A DNA stretch of 64,000 nt, from IMG/VR virus record IMGVR_UViG_3300017917_004441, positions 36,912 to 100,911 of that record; one strand, written 5' to 3'. The notes beneath the pieces are model-generated. The model worked only from the letters and a program-made list of their open reading frames with translations, had not been told where the DNA came from and did not search any database. The position numbers were made by a program, and so were the translations under genes. This document shows, piece after piece, positions 35,001 to 41,631 of this stretch (positions are counted from its first letter, which is position 1; each line of letters begins with the position of its first letter). The stretch is from a virus.

Positions 35001-35520
35001 TACAAAAATCAAATCTAAAATCTCAGATAACGCTCTGAAAGGTATTGTATTCTTCACTGCATACTTGAATGGACATACGGATAATAAATTCATCACTTGG
35101 GATTATGATTTGGGTGGAACACCGTTCGGTGGAACAATCTACAGTGGGATTTCATATAGTGAAAGAAGAGTTTTCTTCAGACCTGAGTATGGATGTAGAA
35201 CTAGTAGTGATGGTGTGTCAGTTCCATATGCGGTATTTGATTCATTTGAAAAGTCTATTGATTTTATAAATGATTATTTCAAAACCTTATACCTTAGTAC
35301 AAACTCAGTCACACAGACAAAACTAAATTGGACTACCAAGTCAGAGTACATTGCCAGTTTGGTGATACTTTGGACGGAGTGGTGGCCAACCAAAAAATTC
35401 CAAACTCCACAGCAATACCTTGGTTGGTTAAATTCCAACAAAAGTGTTGTTGAAAGTTTGAAAAAACAAGCGGAAGAAGCGGTTGAAAAAGCCATTTCTT
35501 TAGGACTTATTAACTTTTAA
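29032..35520 (+). CDS. Giant baseplate hub-type protein
   Basis: This 2162-residue protein begins about residue 135 with a hub-like segment (IESIRIQNNRSVTPTVQMVLID, then YPIFYLTLKGYYGKA and YRINLTFYSYKYTIL). It ends, about residues 1840-1905, with SYECRVEALGNMMIQP and FYGPYMVQSVEHVIQPGDFKTYFTG, resembling late-control/hub proteins (gp27, Mu gp44). The final 200 residues form a separate domain (KIKSKISDNALKGIVFFTAYLNG, C, WDYDLGG) followed by a C-terminal helix. That domain could be a lysozyme/glucosaminidase-type module, but no firm catalytic pattern is visible. The middle 1200 residues are unassigned. It overlaps the gp53-like gene by 11 bases. Confidence 0.6.
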   Translation: MADNLGNNDNIFVDFDCQNIILVDPNKTQNDDGTVSERKLAHEDLVMYANLEARVIPRTKLAVGAPISDAVRNIPLASMNFLRPGGRTQLRNDYLDEITGLNSQSGKGTNQPSRNSIQQENKTDEFYISENVINPLDTGLLGIESIRIQNNRSVTPTVQMVLIDTQGRALFEKGENSEYAAFFNLPYPIFYLTLKGYYGKAIRYQLILTNFSAAFEGNTGNYRINLTFYSYKYTILAETQVGALFALPYMYASDFRVQSTGLEPAAVQAARASLGNDKTTTQVIRSTKGYSNIRNMYAKYKALGLIPKDLPELSIPELLARLELLQRNIIQGFGQADFSPLSDIQNYNKLLTDFYNDVYSSNENSWFSRYIDRENIFVFKSKVEDTPPNEEPELQYVYLYKNNIGSDTQASLDAYTQLKQIVDSYKSALAKNPTLGLNGSYTIDGVKDDSTKITAINKINVINPSKSLDQSKVLIEDTFRKAIGLNDIDWEATYVARNKREGTAFEVLELQTKSANLFRPTQTNVGGLAIFYPTYNFIFEGKNQFTGIYQQIFNDVNKQKEKIVLALGAFLEKKIEGPNGLGFRPSLRNIMAMIFASIEGFYLLLDDVHTDAWSQRLNKKRKQAIFNPTISSANPDTYQNTPTTTAPNLGDIPVYPWPQYLVDTNAEDDEPFEIRYPGEPSQIARTGANDFVAWPEVEFVEEYIKGLSKTLDAPPSPNGNANLSRTISRISVNAVEFPMTNIPYSDYQAVKFLYEIYERVLLAAYWDRLSKGGQENFEIYKTLSDLENVNIQTSLLGASPQLTKILKNVALSPINYLDVLRNSSNDGTGPSWQQLIRGIFTSEYLRGITTKDYGILPNTTFSNSSESTNQSVDSLGKIQQFIKDTKSNQTDIADLYPFVDTNWTKFNLSSFVSTENTYLTTKSLYVNDTKKFITNFQDGLSQNENRPFTSGEFLIVNLPELDNSNGQNKSFDTFYLERTLSGNYLVTEGPVNYQNKTGKVIAEQTTSMMNTPFFINAIDDAVTRQKSADLNPYILPAYLFLNSLPLSTLREKYKNVSPTQNTDLDYIFATMTKFGGIHKVPYAWVLKYGSIWHRYKKWIETSTDILNPIWSNINYFDLYDPITQNLQKFYSFQNQQNKNVDIVAQNNVNIVGVTISTMNVGFYPKLINDYYYIFTGQDLFTTYSDSEFQSAVTQGLNLGNIQKSSIELPLGFDNSQPGRVLNYRTWFTSFDSKDSPKFTPSLQNQTIVIPSFGSNFSQVTDECFVNTPTGKTLSQEVFNNTAIYDGSARPFWAAPNFGYFELPSITKPRYDEYFKEINPNGFNPEAFELQNEYSNIEEIFGVLKKEILDEFETEFLNFCAPQTDSSLDFSILVNKNFQTLLQELMSINVVDNQKTYENYVKDVSVAQAEKVTNTIRTFLNYDVALKIGNPSNFDRRLWGSFTTNPSNEIVDGFTWNAYINNSLPSSTGSTTLALSIAQYPQAWQNMYTYVGFASQTGLTYSNSGSYYTDFFVDLNIEFTPTNVQNFAPLIKIYGTQKLLANGSYNSVNFTQDINEYYTNNDKFISLILTQLFFSLQKQLPNVEQSNEKPILSGLDGNQQKIDYWETFKAFNDKWIAGGEFREKTLFQDVLFLDRANRDIGNDVLMDVIKLKDFLSGSTVTNARVIDFVSKIFIDNKFQMMPMPAYINFWGVGEVVNGQRPRTETSQDMANSLFGTFLDVDYREASPKLVCYYVGKPSEHLNLKGNENYRWKTDSFDFNCGGDQPLASDLKNKTDFALSNRVVGFNVDFGTRNQGVFYSIQLDQNGAAATSEANRVVTDIALQAGGKRAQSQSVSLYNYYKVRSYECRVEALGNMMIQPTMYFNLQRVPMFYGPYMVQSVEHVIQPGDFKTYFTGIRMPVASIPKLTQQLVSLNENLLSELVQQVQRLKETESQSVTNNVISVGNSIRSNQVFTAASPARCVADMQVANVRYRNYQGIETTKREITFSELSTKIKSKISDNALKGIVFFTAYLNGHTDNKFITWDYDLGGTPFGGTIYSGISYSERRVFFRPEYGCRTSSDGVSVPYAVFDSFEKSIDFINDYFKTLYLSTNSVTQTKLNWTTKSEYIASLVILWTEWWPTKKFQTPQQYLGWLNSNKSVVESLKKQAEEAVEKAISLGLINF

Positions 35521-35523
35521 GGA

Positions 35524-35531
35524 TATTTATA
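35524..35531 (+). promoter_or_regulatory. TATTTATA element upstream of the 35543 gene
   Basis: AGGATATTTATAGATAA, just after the hub stop and ending 11 bases before the ATG at 35543. Confidence 0.6.
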
Positions 35532-35542
35532 GATAAAAAACC

Positions 35543-35767
35543 ATGGACATCAAGAAACATTTGGATAACTATCTTGGAAAAAACACAAGATTTTCCGAAA
35601 AAGCCACAGGGAACGGATACACAGAAGTGTGTGATCTAGATACAGGTGATTGCTACACAGTCAGAGATCGTGACGGTCTCATTGAAAGAGTAGATAACAC
35701 CATGAGAACTAATAGAAGAGTTCAAGTTGAAACACCACATGGAGTTAAACAATTATTAAACGGATAA
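35543..35767 (+). CDS. Small conserved phage protein, unknown
   Basis: This 74-residue protein has helix-then-strand character: LDNYLGKN, then YTEVCDLDTGDCYTVRDRDGLIERVD, ending in a VQVETPHGVKQLL strand. A Cys pair spaced CxxxxxxC lies in a beta hairpin. No family was recognised. It is followed after 3 bases by the acidic 217-residue gene and has its own promoter-like element, so the two form one unit ended by the 36451 terminator. Confidence 0.6.
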   Translation: MDIKKHLDNYLGKNTRFSEKATGNGYTEVCDLDTGDCYTVRDRDGLIERVDNTMRTNRRVQVETPHGVKQLLNG

Positions 35768-35770
35768 GTG

Positions 35771-36424
35771 ATGAGTAACGTTGACAACAAAATAATGGAA
35801 GAATTGAAAAGATACAATTCTATCAACAAATATATTACAGAACAAGAAGCTGTTGCTCCTGATGTTGATTTGGCTGCGGCTACAGCTGATGCGGCACCTG
35901 AAGCTGATCCAACTATTGCGGATGCACCACCCGCAACACCTGAAGTGATTGATGTAAGTCAGGATTCTGAAGTTGAGAAAATTTCTGATACAGGTGAGAC
36001 TGAATCAGAGGAATCTTCATCAGAGGAATTGGAAATTACCGATTTGGTAAATTCCCAAAAATCAATTGAAGAAAAACAAGCACAATACTTTGATTCAATG
36101 TTCCAACAATTGAACCAACTTCAAAGTAAGTTGAGTGAAATGGATGGTTTGGTTCAGAAACTAAATGACATTGAAACCAAAATTGAAAAATACAGACCTA
36201 AAACCCCTGAAGAAAAACTTGAACTAAGAAGTTTGGATTCAGGACCATATCATCAGAAACTATCTGATTTCTTTCAAGACAAACAGGAAGATATGAGAAA
36301 GGCAGGAAAGAATGAATACGTTCTAACCGCTGATGAGGTAGAACAATTCACACCGTCAGAAATCTCTAAAACTTTTGATGACTACGGTGCTGAACCAACC
36401 GGTTCCAAATTCAAAATGTATTGA
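35771..36424 (+). CDS. Acidic Ala/Pro/Glu-rich protein with coiled coil, unknown
   Basis: This 217-residue protein starts at ATG 35771 (a GTG 3 bases earlier is less likely). Residues 1-25 are helical (IMEELKRYNSINKYITEQEA). Residues 26-85 are a disordered Ala/Pro/Glu/Ser tract. Residues 90-145 are a predicted coiled coil (QYFDSMFQQLNQLQSKLSEM, then LVQKLNDIETKIEKY). The end is mixed helix. No catalytic motif is seen. Such proteins are often scaffold-like or internal head proteins, but that is a guess. Confidence 0.6.
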   Translation: MSNVDNKIMEELKRYNSINKYITEQEAVAPDVDLAAATADAAPEADPTIADAPPATPEVIDVSQDSEVEKISDTGETESEESSSEELEITDLVNSQKSIEEKQAQYFDSMFQQLNQLQSKLSEMDGLVQKLNDIETKIEKYRPKTPEEKLELRSLDSGPYHQKLSDFFQDKQEDMRKAGKNEYVLTADEVEQFTPSEISKTFDDYGAEPTGSKFKMY

Positions 36425-36450
36425 TTCATGAACAAAATGAATTATATTAA

Positions 36451-36475
36451 AGGGGTCACATTGTGACCCTTTTTA
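36451..36475 (+). terminator. Intrinsic terminator before gp32
   Basis: GGGTCAC (36453-36459), loop ATT, GTGACCC (36463-36469), flanked by A and T runs. It isolates the tail unit from the replication block. Confidence 0.9.
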
Positions 36476-36550
36476 TTTGGCGAATGATTTGACGGAACAA
36501 TAAACTTGGCGTATACTTTCTATGTCTAACAATTAATTTTTTTTACAACT

Positions 36551-37393
36551 ATGGCTAGTCCACTTGACGCAGTTCTCGCTCAATACGAGAAAAACACCCA
36601 ATCCTATGACAACTCAGGTAAGATGTCACAGGAAGAACGAATGAAGAAATACTTCGCTTGTATCCTACCGCAAGGTCAGGCTCAAGGTCAACGAAGAGTC
36701 CGAATTCTCCCCACTAAAGACGGATCATCACCTTTCGTAGAGGTCTACTACCACGAACTACAGGTTGGTGGTAAATGGCAGAAATTCTATGATCCGGGAA
36801 AGAATGACAACGAGCGTTCACCCTTGAATGAAGTTTATGAAGAACTCATGGCTACAGGAAAAGAGGCTGATAAAGAATTAGCTCGTCAGTACAAATCACG
36901 CAAATTTTACATCGCTAAGGTCGTTGACCGTGACGCTGAAGAAGAAGGTGTAAAATTCTGGCGTTTCAAACACAACTACAAGAACGAAGGTATTCTTGAT
37001 AAAATCATTCCTATTTGGAGACAAAAGGGTGATATCACCGATCCCGAAAAAGGTCGTGACCTTATCATCCAATTGGTAAAGCAAAAGACTCCAGGTGGTA
37101 AAGATTACACTTCAATCCAAACTATTATGCATGACGATCCTTCAGCACTTCACACTGATGAGGCGGTTATGAAAGAATGGTTGGCAGATGAATTGACATG
37201 GCAAGATGTCTACTCTAAAAAACCTGTTGAGTACTTGGAAGCTATCGCTCGTGGTGAGGAACCTCGTTGGGATTCTGAGACAGGTAAATATGTTTATGGT
37301 GATGATGCCCTTCTATCTATGGGAGGCGGTAAATCAACCCCATTGGCAGATCCACAAGCAGGTGCAGATCCTGACGAAGATCTACCATTCTAA
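36551..37393 (+). CDS. gp32: Single-stranded DNA-binding protein (gp32-like)
   Basis: This 280-residue protein is near T4 gp32 (301). It has the basic N-terminal cooperativity region (SGKMSQEERMKKYF), the OB-fold core with RRVRILPTKDG, FVEVYYHELQVGGKW, KFYIAKVVDRD and KFWRFKHNYKN, and an acidic C-terminal tail ending DPDEDLPF. Unlike T4 gp32, no zinc ligand set (HxCxC) is present; only one cysteine is seen. The end resembles the DDDIPF tail of bacterial SSB, which recruits partner proteins. It is bracketed by terminators on both sides, as expected for a separately and strongly expressed gene. Confidence 0.85.
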   Translation: MASPLDAVLAQYEKNTQSYDNSGKMSQEERMKKYFACILPQGQAQGQRRVRILPTKDGSSPFVEVYYHELQVGGKWQKFYDPGKNDNERSPLNEVYEELMATGKEADKELARQYKSRKFYIAKVVDRDAEEEGVKFWRFKHNYKNEGILDKIIPIWRQKGDITDPEKGRDLIIQLVKQKTPGGKDYTSIQTIMHDDPSALHTDEAVMKEWLADELTWQDVYSKKPVEYLEAIARGEEPRWDSETGKYVYGDDALLSMGGGKSTPLADPQAGADPDEDLPF

Positions 37394-37400
37394 ATTTCGG

Positions 37401-37438
37401 ATGGTGCAGGCGTTGTCTGCACCATTCTTTTTTTTTAT
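37401..37438 (+). terminator. Intrinsic terminator after gp32
   Basis: ATGGTGCAG (37401-37409), seven-base loop, CTGCACCAT (37417-37425), then a long T tract. Confidence 0.92.
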
Positions 37439-37441
37439 AAC

Positions 37442-37621
37442 ATGGCAAGAATTGTAAAAATATCACCAGTTTATCGTTACTACGAATTACAACTCACTGA
37501 AGAACAACAAAAAATCTATGAAGAATCTCCAAATGAATTCTTGAATGATATTGTAAAAGACGAGGATTGGGTTTATATTGAAAGTACTGTCGGAGCCGAC
37601 GAATACGAATTTAAGAAATAA
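37442..37621 (+). CDS. Small acidic protein between gp32 and uvsX
   Basis: This 59-residue ORF starts ATG 37442 (MARIVKISPVYRYYELQL) and ends one base before the uvsX ATG (TAATATG). It is acidic, with alternating strands and a helix (LTEEQQKIYEESPNEFLNDI), and has no known family. Its tight coupling to uvsX and consistent base usage argue that it is real. A recombination-accessory role is possible only by context. Confidence 0.6.
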   Translation: MARIVKISPVYRYYELQLTEEQQKIYEESPNEFLNDIVKDEDWVYIESTVGADEYEFKK

Positions 37622-37622
37622 T

Positions 37623-38633
37623 ATGGCACTAAAGAAAAATGATTTCTCATCACTGAAGAAGAAATTCTCTACTTCAGCAAAATACAAACCCCAACGTTTC
37701 TTTGACTTGGGTAAAGAGTTCTTGGAGGCGGTCGGTCTACCAGGACCTGCAATCGGACACATCAATATGTTCTTGGGACATAGTGATACCGGTAAAACCA
37801 CTGCTTTGGTAAAATCTGCGGTGAGTGCTCAAAAACAAGGAGTACTTCCTGTCTTTATCATCACCGAACAGAAATGGAGTTTTGAACACGCTCAGTTGAT
37901 GGGATTTGAGTGTCAAGAAGCCGTTGACGAAGAGACTGGCGAAATTGATTGGGACGGATTTTTCATCTTTAACAACAACTTCAGTTACATTGAACAAATC
38001 ACTGATTACATCAATGAATTGTTGGATGCTCAAGAGAAGGGTGAGTTGGAGTATGACTTGTTGTTCCTTTGGGATTCTATTGGTTCTATTCCATCGAAAA
38101 TGACTTATGAAGGTAAGGGTGGTAAGCAACACAACGCAGCCACACTTGCTGACAAGATTGGTATGGGAATCAACCAAAGAATTTCAGGTTCACGTAAGGC
38201 TGACTCAAAGTTTGAGAATACCCTTGTAATTGTGAACCAACCTTGGGTTGAACTTCCCGATAATCCATTCGGTCAACCTAAAATCAAAGCTAAGGGTGGT
38301 GAGTCAGTTTGGCTCAACTCATCATTAGTGTTCTTGTTCGGTAATCAAAAAGGTGCTGGCACCACGAAGATCACCGCAACAAAGGACAAGAGAACGGTAA
38401 AGTTTGCAACCCGTTCAAAAATCTCCGTCATGAAAAACCACATCAATGGATTGGGTTATGAAGATGGGAAGATCATTGTTACCCCTCACGGTTTCTTGGC
38501 AGGAAAAGATACCACCGAGGAGAAGGCTTCTATTGAATCATACAAGAAAGAATATTCTGACTACTGGAAGGGTATTATCGGTTCAGACGGGGACTTTTCC
38601 CTTCACGAGGAGAAAGACCCTGAAACACTCTAA
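37623..38633 (+). CDS. uvsX: UvsX/RecA-like recombinase
   Basis: This 336-residue RecA-family strand-exchange protein has Walker A GHSDTGKT at residues 52-59, an aromatic-rich second helix, and Walker B LLFLWDS. The QxxG-type loop before KMTYEGKG and the late VWLNSSLVFLFGNQ strand complete the core. It assembles on single-stranded DNA in recombination-dependent replication, as in T4. The start at 37623 (MALKKN) is chosen over an in-frame TTG at 37578, which lies inside the preceding small gene. A tiny membrane protein follows after 1 base. Confidence 0.93.
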   Translation: MALKKNDFSSLKKKFSTSAKYKPQRFFDLGKEFLEAVGLPGPAIGHINMFLGHSDTGKTTALVKSAVSAQKQGVLPVFIITEQKWSFEHAQLMGFECQEAVDEETGEIDWDGFFIFNNNFSYIEQITDYINELLDAQEKGELEYDLLFLWDSIGSIPSKMTYEGKGGKQHNAATLADKIGMGINQRISGSRKADSKFENTLVIVNQPWVELPDNPFGQPKIKAKGGESVWLNSSLVFLFGNQKGAGTTKITATKDKRTVKFATRSKISVMKNHINGLGYEDGKIIVTPHGFLAGKDTTEEKASIESYKKEYSDYWKGIIGSDGDFSLHEEKDPETL

Positions 38634-38634
38634 T

Positions 38635-38742
38635 ATGATGCTTGCTGTAGGTTATTTTCTCATGGGTTTTGGTCTTGCAGGACTTCTGCGCAACATTTAT
38701 GAAATTTATACTTTGTTGAACCCTTCAACAGGTAACAAGTGA
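38635..38742 (+). CDS. Tiny single-pass membrane protein
   Basis: This 35-residue ORF starts ATG 38635 (a second ATG at 38638). Residues 1-22 form a hydrophobic helix (MLAVGYFLMGFGLAGLL), then a short polar tail (NIYEIYTLLNPSTGNK). Its stop overlaps the GTG start of the exonuclease gene, so all three genes are coupled. The length suits a single membrane-spanning peptide. No function is known. Confidence 0.5.
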   Translation: MMLAVGYFLMGFGLAGLLRNIYEIYTLLNPSTGNK

Positions 38743-39743
38743 AAACTCTCTTAGTAGATGGAGATAATTTATTTAAAATCGGATTCCACGGAGTCCGCGA
38801 ATTCTTCGTTGATGGAAATCACATCGGCGGAGTCTTCCACTTTCTCAACACACTTAGAAAACAGTTGGATGAGCACAACTACGACAAAGTCATTGTCTTT
38901 TGGGACGGTGACGGCAACTCATCCCAACGACGTGAAATATACCCCAAGTACAAACTGAACCGGCGTCAGGATATGAACGAATTCAAATTTGAATCGTATC
39001 TTATCCAAAAACAACGAGTCAAGGAATATTTGGAGGAATGTTTTGTGCGTCAACTTCGTGTTGATAACAACGAATCAGATGACCTTATAGCATATTATTG
39101 TCAGGTGGCCAAAGATGAGGATAAAACCATCTTTACCGCCGACAAGGATCTGCTACAACTCATTGATTCAACCACATCCATCTATTCACCGATGATCAAA
39201 GTGATGTATAAGATGGGGGACAAAGTATCCATTATGGGTACCCAAATCCCTCATCAGAACATCCTGACACTCAAGGTGATAATGGGTGACAAGAGCGATA
39301 ATATTGATGGGATTGAAAGACTCGGTGAAAAGACTTTTCTAAAGTTTTTTCCTGAGGTCCTTGACAGGGGGGTTTCAGTAGATGATATTTTATCTAAAAC
39401 CAATCAACTTCTTCAAGAAAATGGAACCAACAAAGCACTTCAAAATTTGGTCAATGGAAAGACTAAAGAGGGGGAACTCGGTATGGAATTTTTCAAGATC
39501 AATAAGAAAATCGTGGATTTGTCGGATCCAATGATTACTGAAGAAGGTAAAGAACTTGTCCAACTTTATTATCGTGAAACAATAGACCCCGAGGGTAGGG
39601 GGTCAAAGAATCTTATCAGAATGATGACAGACGATGGTTTCTTTAAGTTCCTACCCAAAACCGATGAAGCTTTTCTAAACTTCGTCAGACCGTTTACAAA
39701 ACTAACAAGAAAAGAAAAAAGACAATTCAAACAATCAAATTAA
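38739..39743 (+). CDS. rnh: 5'-3' exonuclease (T4 RNase H-like)
   Basis: This 334-residue FEN/PIN-type nuclease has the acidic motif set: LLVDGDNLF near the N-terminus, VFWDGDGNSSQRR, DNNESDDLI, TADKDLLQLI, and the IMGDKSDNIDG helix-hairpin-helix start. This is the order of metal-binding aspartates in flap endonucleases that remove RNA primers. The start is GTG at 38739 (GTGA overlap with the membrane peptide); no upstream ATG exists. A basic C-terminus (TRKEKRQFKQ) fits a DNA-binding tail. Confidence 0.88.
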   Translation: MKTLLVDGDNLFKIGFHGVREFFVDGNHIGGVFHFLNTLRKQLDEHNYDKVIVFWDGDGNSSQRREIYPKYKLNRRQDMNEFKFESYLIQKQRVKEYLEECFVRQLRVDNNESDDLIAYYCQVAKDEDKTIFTADKDLLQLIDSTTSIYSPMIKVMYKMGDKVSIMGTQIPHQNILTLKVIMGDKSDNIDGIERLGEKTFLKFFPEVLDRGVSVDDILSKTNQLLQENGTNKALQNLVNGKTKEGELGMEFFKINKKIVDLSDPMITEEGKELVQLYYRETIDPEGRGSKNLIRMMTDDGFFKFLPKTDEAFLNFVRPFTKLTRKEKRQFKQSN

Positions 39744-39749
39744 TTTATT

Positions 39750-40199
39750 ATGAAAGAACAAGATATTGTTAAAATGGAGTTTTTGATCACATTGAATAAC
39801 AACATAGTTATTCAACGATACTTCAATGTACGAGGATACAACTCCACCGCGAGAGTTTCTGTTGACCTTTATGAATATGTAAAAGGATTGGTGGAAGCAT
39901 TTGAACAAACTCAAAAAATGAGAACTGTTGTGTACATGCTTGACAACCAATTTGACATTATGGAAGATTCAACAATTTTGGACACTGACAATACCGACGG
40001 ACCAGAAATTTTCAATTTCTACATCAAAATCGGCGAACAGACAATTTGTCATAGAACTCTGGATGCAAAAAATTTCCCACCTAAAATAAGATACACCGTA
40101 GACATACGCCAAGAGGCAAAAAGTATACTTCGGGACCTAACTGACATCTTTTCAGGACGAGAATTTAACACTCAGTACCTGAACTATACATTGGCTTGA
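39750..40199 (+). CDS. Conserved phage protein in the replication block, unknown
   Basis: This 149-residue acidic protein starts at ATG 39750, 6 bases after the exonuclease stop. Two similar strands (MEFLITLNNNIVIQRYFNV and IFNFYIKIGEQTICHR) suggest a repeated beta motif around a helix (YEYVKGLVEAFEQTQKM). There are no catalytic or DNA-binding motifs. Its place between exonuclease and helicase suggests a replication accessory role; that is inference. Confidence 0.55.
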   Translation: MKEQDIVKMEFLITLNNNIVIQRYFNVRGYNSTARVSVDLYEYVKGLVEAFEQTQKMRTVVYMLDNQFDIMEDSTILDTDNTDGPEIFNFYIKIGEQTICHRTLDAKNFPPKIRYTVDIRQEAKSILRDLTDIFSGREFNTQYLNYTLA

Positions 40200-40202
40200 G
40201 CG

Positions 40203-40210
40203 TATTTATA
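40203..40210 (+). promoter_or_regulatory. TATTTATA element upstream of gp41 helicase
   Basis: GCGTATTTATAACTTA, ending 25 bases before the ATG at 40236. It shows the element is not confined to virion genes. Confidence 0.55.
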
Positions 40211-40235
40211 ACTTACAGAAAAGGGAATAAAAATT

Positions 40236-41612
40236 ATGTCAAATAGGAACTTCGAATATCTCGGGAATACATTTCAATTACAACTACTCAACCAACTTAT
40301 TTTAGATAAGGATTTTTCGCATTCAATTATTGACGTAATAGAACCCTCTCACTTTGAGAACAAGTACTTCAAGACCCTGATTCAGTTGATCAAGGAGTAT
40401 TATGTAAAATACGACTGTACACCATCATACGAAACATTATCGCAGATTGTCAAAAGTGAGTTCCCACAGGAGCTCATGTTGAAAATCCTGAACGATACAA
40501 TCAAACAAATTCAAGACGCACCAATTGATGGTGCTAGTTTTGTCCAAGAAAAAGCACTCAAGTTCTGTAAACAACAAGAGTTACAAAAAGCTATTTCCAA
40601 GTCACAAAAAATCTTGGATAACGGTGATTTTGAGAACTACGATAAATTGGAGGAATTGTTCAGAACTGCTATTCAAATTGGAGAGAACAACAACAAAATT
40701 GAGGACGTATTCACTAACTTAGATGATGTCCTAAATGAGGACTTCAGACACCCTATTCCCATGGGAATTGCTGGTATTGACCGACTTCTCAAAGGAGGAT
40801 TGGCAAAGGGTGAGTTGGGGGTAATCTTGGCACCAACTGGTGTAGGTAAAACTACTATCCTATCTAAGATTGCCAACAGTGCATTCAACACAGGATATAA
40901 CGTTCTACAATTGTTTTTTGAGGACAACCCAAAGGTTATCCAAAGAAAACACTTTACTATGTGGACAGGAATAGCTCCTGACGAATTGCCCAATCATCGT
41001 GAAGAAGTTCTTGAAAAAGCACGTCAAGTAAAAGAGGAGATGACAAACAAGTTATACTTGAAGAAACTTCCCTCTGATACACACACCATGACTCAAATCA
41101 AAAATATGATCCGTAAAATGATTGCTGATGGACATAAGATTGATATGATATTGGTTGACTACATTGACTGTATCGTGCCCGATAAAAACTTGGGTGATGA
41201 ATGGAAAAGTGAAGGTTCTGTCATGAGAGGTTTTGAAGCTCTCTGTCATGAATTGAATGTTGTAGGTTGGACCGCAACACAGGGTAACAGAAGCTCTATA
41301 TCTTCTGAGGTAGTCACCACCGACCAGATGGGTGGTAGTATTAAGAAGGCTCAAGTAGGTCACGTTATCATTTCCGTGGCAAAGACCTTACAACAAAAAG
41401 AAATGAACTTGGCAACCATCGCCATAACCAAATCTCGTATTGGTAAAGATGGTGTTGTTTTTGAGAACTGTAAGTTTGATAACGAAATGTTAGATATTGA
41501 CACGGAGAGTTCAGTAACCTTCTTAGGATTTGAAGAGAAGAAGGAAGAACAGAAACGTGATCGTATCAAAGAACTGATGGAGAAACGAAAACAACGTGAA
41601 CAACAAAACTAA
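40236..41612 (+). CDS. gp41: Replicative DnaB-type helicase (gp41-like)
   Basis: This 458-residue RecA-fold hexameric helicase has an N-terminal helical domain of about 170 residues, Walker A APTGVGKT (near 200-207), a FFEDNPKVIQRKHF segment, Walker B DMILVDYIDC, and a late TATQGNRSS motif holding the sensor glutamine region. The length matches T4 gp41 (475). It unwinds DNA ahead of the phage replisome. A TATTTATA element precedes it and the ribonucleotide reductase genes follow on the same strand. Confidence 0.9.
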   Translation: MSNRNFEYLGNTFQLQLLNQLILDKDFSHSIIDVIEPSHFENKYFKTLIQLIKEYYVKYDCTPSYETLSQIVKSEFPQELMLKILNDTIKQIQDAPIDGASFVQEKALKFCKQQELQKAISKSQKILDNGDFENYDKLEELFRTAIQIGENNNKIEDVFTNLDDVLNEDFRHPIPMGIAGIDRLLKGGLAKGELGVILAPTGVGKTTILSKIANSAFNTGYNVLQLFFEDNPKVIQRKHFTMWTGIAPDELPNHREEVLEKARQVKEEMTNKLYLKKLPSDTHTMTQIKNMIRKMIADGHKIDMILVDYIDCIVPDKNLGDEWKSEGSVMRGFEALCHELNVVGWTATQGNRSSISSEVVTTDQMGGSIKKAQVGHVIISVAKTLQQKEMNLATIAITKSRIGKDGVVFENCKFDNEMLDIDTESSVTFLGFEEKKEEQKRDRIKELMEKRKQREQQN

Positions 41613-41631
41613 ATTATAAAAATTATAAGCA

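Noticed and set aside
37578-37622. TTG at 37578 as start of uvsX
   Set aside because: It falls inside the 59-residue gene and adds residues not matching RecA N-termini; ATG 37623 fits the TAATATG coupling.
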